A stretch of 64,000 nt of DNA from assembly GCA_022559845.1 (NCBI GenBank), contig CM040117.1, forward strand, positions 147,750,732 through 147,814,731, written 5' to 3'. The notes beneath the pieces were generated by a model. The model had not been told where the DNA came from. It did not search any database and saw nothing but the letters and a program-made list of their open reading frames with translations. The position numbers and the translations under genes were made by a program. Source of the stretch: Amorphophallus konjac. Taxonomy: Eukaryota; Streptophyta; Magnoliopsida; Alismatales; Araceae. Of the stretch, positions 55,428-64,000 are shown one piece after another; position 1 is the first letter of the stretch, and every line of letters starts with the position of its first letter.

Positions 55428-55805
55428 GAATGACCCAGCCGATCACTGAATAGGGTATCGGAAGAACACTAATGAAATGGAAAACAACAAATGAAAAACA
55501 CAAAGAGAAAAATAACAGAATGTAGCTCCAAGGAGCAATTTAGTTCTGGATTTGATCCACGAACTAATGACGGCTTCAAATCTTCAAATTTATTTGACTG
55601 CTATTCTTCTTCTTCTTCTCATAATGCTTTGTCAGATTTCTTTCTTCCTCTTTCTCTTTTCTTCTTCTCTTTCACTCCCTAGATCACTCTTTCTTTTCTC
55701 CAATCAACTCCCTTCCCTTTTGATGGCCGCCCTTTCTCTCTTTTTGAATTCGCAATAGCAACATGGCAGTAGCTTCAGCCTCTTTTTCTTTGATCGGAAC
55801 GGCTG

Positions 55806-55815
55806 ATATATATAG
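55806..55815 (-). promoter_or_regulatory. TATA box of S3 LTR
   Basis: The minus strand reads CTATATATAT, downstream of the palindrome array and upstream of the hairpin leader. Confidence 0.7.
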
Positions 55816-56253
55816 AAAGAGATTCACCCTTTTTTCTTTAGAAAGAAGTTAATCCACAGCAGAAATAAATCATTGGTCCAGGTGGCGATGAGAATATTCT
55901 GATAGCAATCAGAACTTCCAGAGGACAACCATGTGTGCTGAGAGTTTTCGTGCCAAGTCTGGTCATCACGTGTTCCTTCATCAAGTGACCACATGCCTGA
56001 GGCAGGTTCTTCTTTGCAGTTCAGTCTTTCCTTAATTACCCTTCACTGATGCTCCAGATGTCACACCTAACCCTTAATTGGTCAAATGAAACTATAATCA
56101 CTCTGAATTTGTCAGAAAAACAATCCTTCCATATGATGTGGAATAAGGCACATGACTGACAGGTCGAGGCATGGAGTACACGCATTTTGTATTCATAGCT
56201 GAGATGTCAGAGTAGTGACTTTCAGTTTTGACCTTAGATATAAACTTGTATCT

Positions 56254-56840
56254 TGATGCGTCGGTGCATGATCATGATGCTTCGACGTTGTTCCTCTTTA
56301 GACTCTGAGTCTTGACTGGTGCTTCGGTGCATCACCCTGATGCGTTGACGTAGTTCCTTTTGAAGGTACACAACCTGCCTTGATGCGTCAGTGCATTGAA
56401 GGATAGGTCGATGCACCTTTTCCCAAACTTAGCTGACACAGCTGTTGAGTCTTCATTGCCTAGAGATAGAGCCCTTGAGCCACTGATGTGGTGAGGATGA
56501 TGAGAACCTTTAACTGGAATGCCTGAGTTCCTTTGGCAGTAGACATAGTGTGTTGATGCACTACTTAGATTGCGTCGGTGCAGTGATGAAGATGAAATCC
56601 TTGGATAGAACTCTTCGAATGCTAGCTTATGTCTTGGTGCGTCGGTGCATCAACCTTGATGCATCGATGCAGCGATGAAGACACGGCTTTGGTTCTTGGC
56701 TTAGTCCGACAATGCATTGCTCTATTGCGTTGACGCAACGAAGACCCTGCGTCAACGTCCTGATGACAACCAGAATGCTTGATTCTCTTGATTTCTCTTC
56801 TAGTGATTTCGGTTGACCGAAATGATCTATTCGGTCGACC
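56254..56840. repeat. TGCGTCGGTGCATCA array upstream of the S3 promoter
   Basis: Roughly twelve sites, often in facing pairs such as TGCGTCGGTGCATCA followed by TTGATGCATCGATGCA. It ends with two 14-bp palindromes, TTCGGTTGACCGAA and TTCGGTCGACCGAA, near 56808-56843. Confidence 0.8.
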
Positions 56841-57250
56841 GAACTTAGCTTAAGGCATGATCTTGTAATGTTGACTTCTGTTGAAATGAATTGTTGAACA
56901 GATCTCTTTGAACTTACTGTTTTATACACTGTAAAAACCCTTAGAGCTAGATCATCCTTGAACTGATATATCTTGAGCTACATTTCTTGACAGACTTGCT
57001 CATCCTGTTCTTCACATACTCAAGTATGCACAAGTAGATTTAAGACATGATAGAGAGATTAGTCATATAATAAATCCATCAAGCATAAGACTTTATGCAC
57101 CAAGGCAACAGATGAAGCATGTAATCTATGCTCAAGCAGACTCATGATGTGACTCAGTATTCTACATCATCAAGACCATACTCATGGTGTTCAAGGGGTT
57201 TGACATCATCAAAACCGTAGACCATACCATAAGCCACATGAGTACAACAA

Positions 57251-57263
57251 TCTCCCCCTTTTT
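57251..57263 (-). promoter_or_regulatory. Polypurine tract of S3
   Basis: The minus strand reads AAAAAGGGGGAGA next to the LTR start. Confidence 0.9.
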
Positions 57264-60200
57264 GATGATGGCAACACTATGCTATGAGTCATGGCAACAA
57301 TGGGTCATTACCGGCTTACCAACCATTATCAACAAGATAATTACTATACACCCCTGCATACAAGCCAACCCCTCAGACTCAAGTTGACATCAAACTATTC
57401 TCCCCCTTTGACATCATCAAAAAATATAGTTTGATATAAACGCAGTAGATATCAGAGAGAATGCAATGCCTAACAATCAGCAAGATCATAAGTTTGTGGC
57501 AACAATGAATGCTCAGCATAGAGATAAAGTCAAGAGAGTTGGTTGATGACAATAGATAGCAAGAAGTGGAGGCACAATCAAGTAAGGAAAGCAAATTTCC
57601 TGTGAACCGAAGCATGAGAGGGTTCTATGTTTTCAGTTTTTACATGGTTTGTCAGAGACACATAAGGCCTTATTCATGCAAGTGTTGACACATTGAATGC
57701 CAAGATGAGCTGTGCACAATGCAATGAAGCTAATATATATATATGTACATGCAGCATCACTCCCTCTCTTCATTTTAGAAGTGGGAAGGGTGTAAGAAGA
57801 ATGCATATAAGTCAAAACACAAAGATAGTTCATGTGCGGCACTCAGAAGGTTGTGCAAACATATGTAAGAGTAGTGCAATTTGCCACTACAGTCTTTCAA
57901 TTTCCCGAACGCATATTAAATCAAATTCCTAAGTAAGTGAGTAACATGAACAATGTGTTTCAGTCATATGGATAACCATATTTTTCAGTTCAACACACTA
58001 GATATTGCTTAGACTGCACTTCAATTTTTAGAAAACAGCGTATTGGAGGCTTCACACTGCCTTAATCACAAGATTTTGATTTTTCTTTTTCAAATATTTT
58101 CACAAAAGATAGTTGAGTGATCAGGTTCAATCTGTTCCTTTTTACACGAGAAGACACATGGAGCTCATGTCAGACTCCCCGGTTACTCAGAGCATTAACC
58201 ATCTCACCTCTTGAACAGAGATACTCAAGTGCAACACTTTTCAGAGTTGAACAATTTCACGTCTCAGGTGACGTGCATCCAATCTTACTTAGTGAATACA
58301 CGTTTTAGAAGTGAACCACATCACATCTTAGGTGACGTGCATCCAATCTTACTTAGTGTAATTGAGCATTGCTCTACCTTTCTTTTTACAAACGAATCAT
58401 ACAGAGGCAGGTAGCTTTTTTCTCAACTGTCTCTTTAATATTCATGCAGTAAATTTTAATTTATGTAGAGTGTTGAAAAGAAACATCTATATTCTTATAA
58501 CCAACACCCATTTTCACGTTTTATACATGAAGTGTGCGAATTTGATTAACATGTAACTGAAAACTTACTTGAATCCATGACAGTGCAGTTCCCCTTCTAA
58601 CAATGCACTTATTAAGTATTTACTCCCCCTGAGTATGACATGAGATGAACCAGTGATGACTCAAATGCGGAGTTATTTAGCAAGAAATATAAGGTCCAAG
58701 GAGGGGGGTGTATAGCATATGTTATCATTCAAGCACACAATGGAAAGAGTTTGTAGTATGCAATGCATGTTGTAGTGTGATGCAAAATTCCAGATTCTAT
58801 ATTGAGTGTTTTAAATGCATTACAGACAAGAGTGCAAGTGATCAATTTTTCATTTGAGTGATCCTAATGCATCTAATGCATGAATTTTGTATGCAGCCTA
58901 TATTCTACATGAGAGTGCAATGCAGTGCAGAAGTTTGATTCACATTCCAGTACCTTGCACATTTTGAAGGTTCATGACTTTTATGAATCAGGATGCTGAC
59001 AAGTTCAGAGATAGCAATGCAACCCATGTGTTTTTAACAGCATATATTCATCAAAGTTTGAGAAACATTTGATTTATCAGTTATGCAGTTGAATTCAAAA
59101 TGTGAATCTAGGCAAGCAGTTGCTATCAAGATATATTCAAGAATAAGGCAGAGTTACCCAACAATATAGCAGGCAGACGGCTACTTGAAGTAAGAATTTT
59201 CTGAATCTGCCAAGACTGTTGTTGAAGGCAAAGTTGACTACATCGACGCAAGCCTTCATAGCGTTGAGGCAGTGTTCCTGAGAGAGCGTAGTAAGAACTC
59301 TTAAAAATAGGGGTCGACTCTGAGAGTCGATACATCTTGGAATGCCTTGGATATGATGCATTCAAACTGAGCTTCCACAGAATTGAGAGACTAATTTCTC
59401 TTAAGAATGCACATGCAAGTCAAGCAATCTTTTTGGATATTTTGACACAATTCATATGCAGATGAATGTTCAGCAACTATGTGTATGAAAAACCTCATGT
59501 GAATGCAATGACTCCCCCTATCTAGATGCACTCTATACATGAGGAATATGCTAATTAATTGAGACTTTACTCCCCCTATGTGAGTGTACTGATGTATCAA
59601 TTCTGACATTAAGACCATGTAGAGAATCATTGAATTATGCGCATGAGGGTTTAGACTGCTCTATATGCTACTCTGATCCATGGTACTTGGCAGAGGACTT
59701 GGTCTAAAGACCACCTCACACATGGTTAGAGCTTCCAGAGAGATCTCATCTGCCCTTTAACACTTTACCATTTGATATACCATGTGATCATGCATGAAAG
59801 TGTATAATAATTATAGTGCAGTCCTATATGCAGTGCTAATTTATGGTGTGTATGAAATGCAAGTTAACATGAGTAGTAGTTTTTCAAATTGTGCATGAGA
59901 ATGCATGATTACATGTGCAGACATCAAACATATGCATTTCTGGTTTTTCAGATTATTCATGACAATGCAAGATTAACATGTGAAAATGTATGCAACAGGT
60001 TTTCAATGATTTCATATGATATGCAATCAACTCTCAATTTTAATGTGTATGTGAATATGCCAACATAGTGCAAATGACACATGCAAACATGTGAATTTAT
60101 TGCAATCAATTTTATTTCAACTACCCCTTAAGCATACAATCCAAAAAGGGTAGTATCAGAAATAAAGAATGAAGTTCTAATTGATAGGATTTAAACATGA

Positions 60201-60340
60201 TGTGCACTAATAGGAGAAATATGCACAGCAACAACTAATACATATAGGAACAAGAAATGGGGTTTTACTAGTTGACAGGTGTCGTAATTTTATTTACCCC
60301 TTTATTTGTCTTCACTCTCCAAGGCACACCTGCAAGAATC
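57264..60340 (-). other. Non-coding 3' interior of S3 with four extra purine tracts
   Basis: No gene. Minus-strand GGGGGAG tracts lie at 57400-57408, 58622-58630, 59511-59519 and 59569-59577, matching the multiple-tract feature of Sireviruses. A GTCGACTC/GAGTCGAT inverted repeat is at about 59312-59330. Homology to S1's 3' interior is visible at 59685-59800. Confidence 0.7.
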
Positions 60341-60384
60341 TTATTTTTCATTTTTAGGTACCCAAGTCTTCTTGGGTCCTGAAG
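60341..60384 (-). pseudogene. Gag C-terminal remnant of S3
   Basis: Reads TSGPKKTWVPKNEK then stop, the same landmark as GSKMAWVPK in S1 and GPKKAWVSK in S2. The rest of gag is gone. Only 14 residues are left, so the call rests on the match and its position. Confidence 0.6.
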
Positions 60385-60649
60385 TGTTAGCAGCATCTCT
60401 GAAGGATGCTCTCCACAACCTTTGGGCCTTCAAATCATCAAACTACATTTGTTGTGTTCTACGTTTTGATGATGTCAATGTTTCTATGATGTCAACCATT
60501 ATGACCATATTTGACTGAAAAATAGAAAAGGGTGAAGTATGCTGAATTACTTTTTTTTTTATGTAAGCACCAACCAACAGAGTCAAAGTCTAGTCAAGTG
60601 TACCATCCCACAGAAGGGGACAATATTCTCACTTCCCCATACTGACATT
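60385..60649. other. Unassigned sequence between S3 and the LINE tail
   Basis: Plus-strand TGTTGTGTTCTACGTTTTG near 60451 resembles the start of Sirevirus-like LTRs in opposite orientation, but it is too short to call. Nothing else was recognised. Confidence 0.3.
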
Positions 60650-60862
60650 GTGGCCAAAAAAATTTTATTGATTTTTGAAAAGAATACAAATTCTGCGGGG
60701 CATACCCCTGTCAATCCCTACAATCAGCATTGAGAACAAAAAATAGTTGCTAGATCAAAAACTAATTACAACCGCATAAAGTAGGCAAGCCTGCTTTATC
60801 CACCCTCAACGCGCCCCTAGCTAGCCGAGGAAGCTCACTGACCTCAGGTAAAGATGGTGTTG
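60650..60862 (-). mobile_element. LINE tail, about 210 bp
   Basis: The minus strand encodes LPRLARGALRVDKAGLPTLC before a stop at 60762, parallel to LPRPARGCATIDASGLPSWR at the end of the LINE at 50222. The GGGGCATACCCCTG hairpin in the 3' UTR is also shared. It is a very short 5'-truncated copy; target duplications were not identified. Confidence 0.8.
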
Positions 60863-61134
60863 TTGTTGGGTTCGGTGCTATGATTCAGAGGGGGGGTGAA
60901 TGAATTTCTCTTTAAAACTTCGCCCAATTTAAAATCTAATGCTCACTAAAATTGCTAGTTCGCTAACTAGACAAACCTGAAGGCTAATAAGCAGTTGCGG
61001 AATTAAACAAACACACAGTGAGCAATCAAGGAAAAGCGCACCTAAGCATTCATCTAGCGCCAATCAGATAGAAGAAATCAAACCACTGCACAATGGGTTT
61101 TTAGGTGGTTCGGTCCTGCAGACCTACGTCCACC

Positions 61135-61345
61135 CCACACTCAAACCGAGTGTGGATTCCGCTGACTCACAGCTTGAACAGTTGGGCATCACAGCTTGCC
61201 ATACAATCCGCTGAGCCTCACAGCTTGCTGTCCGAGGAATCCTCCTCACCTGCTGAGCCTCACAGCTTGCTCTGCTGGGCAATACAGCTTAGCCGTCCAG
61301 TGGAGTCCTCCACTGCAAATGCTGAGCAACACAGCTTGCTCCGCT
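61135..61345 (-). promoter_or_regulatory. Hairpin array in the S4 leader
   Basis: Perfect 8-bp stems at 61135-61142/61148-61155 and 61298-61305/61308-61315, with several GCTG...CAGC hairpins between and after them (near 61162, 61232, 61253, 61274, 61321 and 61342). Confidence 0.75.
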
Positions 61346-61715
61346 GATAAACAGCTTGAGGAAAGGTATAAAAGAAAACATGAAAATGGGAAACAAACAG
61401 CAATCGGAAGGCTGTAAACAATGAAGCACAATGTGGCTCTTAAAGAGCTGACTGGAGTGGATCTGATCCAACTTCCAGTAGGAACGATCTTCTCTGATCT
61501 TCTCTTCTCTCTCTCTTCCTTCTTCTTCTCTTCACACTCTGCTCGAGCTCTCTATCTCTCTCCTTTTCTTCTTTCTCTTCTGCTTCTTCTCTCTTTTTCT
61601 TCTCTCTGTGGATCGTGGCTCTCTGCTGCTTCTCCTTCTGTCTCTCTGTACAGACTTCACCTCTTGTTCGAGCTACCTCCTTCTGCTCACTATCAGTCTT
61701 CTTCTGAGGAAGAAG

Positions 61716-61725
61716 ATATATATAC
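61716..61725 (-). promoter_or_regulatory. TATA box of S4 LTR
   Basis: Minus-strand TATATATATC, between the hairpin leader and the motif array. A CT/GA-rich stretch lies at 61490-61620. Confidence 0.65.
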
Positions 61726-61927
61726 ATAACAGCAGCAGATTAGGGCGGCGTGTGCTCTCCACATCTCCCGCCAAGAAGCCTCAGTCCACGTGGCAGCATT
61801 TCAGCACAGTGCTTCCACGTGTCACGATCAGGGAACCTCGTCCTTCCTTGGATCACGTGCCTTCATTAGGCTCTGCGAAGGGTGCCTGTCAGACAGAGAA
61901 TCAAATTATCAGTTTAAGTCTAAACCC

Positions 61928-63777
61928 TGTACAGACATCATAGTATGCACAATGCAGTGTATAGACTTTCCAATGTCTAGACTTGCAGATGTGAACGACA
62001 CAATGTATAGACTTGGCCCCTTGAAGGATGTACAGACTTTACGAGCACAGTCCAGTGTATAGACTTTGCGAAGCACAGTCCAATGTATAGACATTGCGAA
62101 GCACAGTCCAATGTATAGACTTGTAAGTTGAACTGCATTGTATAGACTTCAGACTGTATGGACTTGTGAACTCGAATGCAATGTACAGACTTCATATAAG
62201 AAGGCAACCGCTGTACATACTTAGGCAATGTAAAGACTTGACAGTGTATGGACTTGATGAGCATTCAGCAATGTGCAGACTTCGACAAAACACAACGTGC
62301 AGCAGTGTATAGACTTGAAGCACTAGATGCACGATGTACAGACTTCATTCATGCAAGGCTATGCGTTGTATAGACTATGTGAATGCAGTGCAATGGCCTG
62401 TACAGACTCTATTCATGCAAGGCTATGCGTTGTACAGACTATGTGAATACAATGCTGTGCAATGTATAGACTCTGCATATGCAGAGCTTAAGCCCTGTAT
62501 AGACATCAAATATGCAGAAGTAAACGTGCATCAATGTGTAGACTTAACAAGACAAAGTGTGAACAAAGCAACACAATGTGCAGACTTCATGAACGATGTA
62601 TGCAATGCACTGGACAATGTATGGACTTAGCCGATGCAGACTAATCCGATGTACAGACTTGCTCGTTGTTCAGACTTCATGAATGATGTACATACTTGCC
62701 AAAGAAAACTCTGTACAGACTTGATCAAAGCAAGGCAGTTGAATGTATGGACTTCACGATGTGCAGACTTGCCAAAACAACTGAACGATGTACAGACTTG
62801 GGCAAGCAAAGTCTGTACAGACTTGAAGGTTCACGATGTATAGACTTCGGCAAGGGAACGATGTACAGACTTTATGTGAAAGCCCAATGTACAGACTTGC
62901 ACAGTTCTAGGATGTATAGACTTTGGCAGAGGAAATGGCTGTACAGACTTCAACTCAACTGCGATGTATAGACTTTGAGGGGCAACGTAGGTAAAACTTC
63001 CAATGTACAGACTTCGAAGTTGAACAGGTGGATGTACAGACATCACCAATGTATGGACTTTGAATGTTCAACTAATGGATGTATAGACTTCACCTCGAGC
63101 AATCTACAGTGCAGTGTATGGACTTGAAGAACAATGCATGACGCTGTACAGACTTCACTGATGCATGCTACAGTCCAATGTATGGACTTAGCTTCGTGCA
63201 TGCTACAGTCCAATGTATGGACTTTGAATGTTGATGCATGAACAGTCCGATGTACATACTTCCAATGCAATGCAATGTATGGACTTCAAATAAGACGCTG
63301 CATGAGACGCTGAAGTCTGTATAGACTTTGGCCAATGCATAGGACGCTTAGAAAGACGCTGGACGCTGTACAGACTTAGCCTAAGACAATGCATGAGACG
63401 GACGATGTATAGACTTGGGCTGAATGCATGAACAGGCCGTTGTACAGACTTGTAAAGCTTGAAGGCCAATGTAATGTATAGACTTACATGAGACGCTCAA
63501 TGAGACGCTCAGTGTACACACTTCAAGTCCAGTGTATAGACATTGCCTTAGACTCTAAATGAGACGGACGTTGTGCAGACTTTAGCCAATGCAATGTATA
63601 GACTTAAAGAATTGCTTCAAGTGGATGGCTGTACAGACTTCATGAATGTGCAGACTTGTCAACGAGATGCACAATGTATAGACTATGCACATGCATGAAG
63701 AGCCATGACGATGTATAGACTTGCTAGCCAAACACTACACAGATGCTCATATGCAATGAATGTATAGACATGCGAAT
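61928..63777 (-). repeat. Array of about 60 TGTA(C/T)AGACTT motifs upstream of the S4 promoter
   Basis: By eye about 60 copies in 1.85 kb, all in the same orientation, with spacers of about 10-40 bp that differ in sequence. Variants include TGTATGGACTT, TGTACATACTT and TGTGCAGACTT. One copy (near 62811) is the full palindrome AGTCTGTACAGACT, suggesting the motif derives from a palindrome. Confidence 0.9.
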
Positions 63778-64000
63778 CTAAGGGGGTCGACCCACAGACT
63801 GGCACACTCATGCACATAACAGATCAGATAGAACACACTCATGCATTCTTCCACAGAATAGATCAGATATAACACACTCAAGCATTCTCCAGATAATATA
63901 ACAGTCATATGCATTCATGTTGCTATCATTCAATATGATGTTCTTAACAAAACAATATGGTGACTCATTTATGTTGCTATCATTAAAACACCACATTATC

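Larger units (their letters stand above)
54262..57249 (-). repeat. 3' LTR of S3
   Basis: Minus-strand start TGTTGTACTC at 57249 next to the polypurine tract; end near 54262 (or 54264), where T3 RNase H stops. It contains the AGGTGGTTCGG block near 55081, leader hairpins (55118-55427), a TATA box (55806-55815) and a TGCGTCGGTGCA array (56254-56840). Confidence 0.8.
54262..60649 (-). mobile_element. S3: Sirevirus-like element with gag body missing
   Basis: Minus-strand 3' LTR (54262-57249) and polypurine tract (57251-57263). A 3-kb non-coding interior with repeated purine tracts follows, and then only the last residues of gag (60341-60384). The gag body, primer site and matching 5' LTR are absent. 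S4 LTR sequence of another subfamily follows after a LINE tail. Confidence 0.65.
60864..64000 (-). repeat. S4 LTR, continuing past the window
   Basis: Plus-left end TGTTGGGTTCGG, followed by the AGAGGGGGGGTGAATG and AGGTGGTTCGG blocks typical of these LTRs. Leader hairpins are at 61135-61345, the TATA box at 61716-61725, and a very long motif array at 61928-63777. There is no primer site on its left. The sequence differs clearly from the S3 LTR, so it is not its partner. Confidence 0.7.

Noticed and set aside
60451..60500. Possible plus-strand start of another Sirevirus-like LTR
   Set aside because: Similarity to TGTTG...GTTTTGATGATGTCAA is suggestive, but no further LTR sequence follows.
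61928..63777. CRISPR-like array of short repeats with unique spacers
   Set aside because: This is plant retroelement DNA. Motifs are only about 11 bp and variable, spacers are irregular, and the array sits upstream of an LTR TATA box; no cas genes are present.

Overview
The window is plant nuclear DNA, almost certainly from an angiosperm with a large, repeat-rich genome. I see no host gene, tRNA or rRNA. Everything recognisable is a retrotransposon, mostly decayed and nested inside another. The plant assignment rests on plant-type retroelement lineages: Sirevirus-like Copia gag genes, Tekay/Del-type and Tat-type Gypsy elements, and an L1 LINE ending in RNase H. It also rests on LTR primer sites complementary to plant initiator tRNA-Met. 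The species cannot be named from this sequence.

Layout from left to right. (1) 1-6030: S1, a minus-strand gag-only Sirevirus-like element; its 3' LTR lies just outside the window. (2) 6031-10783: T1, a plus-strand Tekay-like Gypsy element with a partial LTR, most of gag lost, and a broken protease-RT-RNase H-integrase gene. (3) 10784-13773 plus 23533-25049: G, a minus-strand Gypsy element with a broken gag and one LTR. (4) 13774-23532: X, a non-autonomous minus-strand element (duplication GAAAT) inserted in G's LTR, carrying a gag relic and an unrecognised 319-codon ORF. (5) 19495-23067: M, an element of three 1.1-kb LTRs joined by two 94-bp internal domains (duplication GTGGA), inserted in X's 5' LTR. 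(6) 25050-29273 and 38988-43275: a degenerate Tat-type Gypsy relic full of minisatellites, with a 3' LTR. (7) 29274-38987: S2, a structurally complete plus-strand gag-only Sirevirus-like element (duplication ATTTC) inside the Tat relic. (8) 43276-44351: T2, the start of another Gypsy LTR. (9) 44352-54261: T3, a minus-strand Tekay-like element inserted in T2, with a tandem duplication across its LTR/pol junction. (10) 50222-54024: a 5'-truncated L1 LINE inside T3's RNase H (9-bp duplication). (11) 54262-64000: S3 and S4, two further Sirevirus-like LTRs on the minus strand, with an internal region lacking the gag body between them and a LINE tail at 60650-60862.

Most of the elements are non-autonomous or dead. 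S1, S2 and X kept gag, LTRs, primer site and polypurine tract but have no pol, so they would have needed enzymes from relatives. In the pol and gag pieces I read, almost every in-frame stop fits a C-to-T or G-to-A transition, as expected for methylated, silenced repeats.

The most interesting structure is in the LTRs. The transcribed leaders of all four Sirevirus-like LTR types (S1, S2, S3, S4) hold rows of short RNA hairpins separated by short linkers. Stem sequences differ between elements while the architecture persists, and one hairpin shows compensatory base-pair changes. LTRs of both Copia and Gypsy elements also carry arrays of short inverted repeats, usually just upstream of the TATA box, each with its own sequence; S4 has about 60 copies of one motif. 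Palindrome arrays are known for Sireviruses; parallel arrays in the Tekay-like, G and Tat LTRs are the less expected part. Element M, with its 94-bp structured interior, is a second unusual find.
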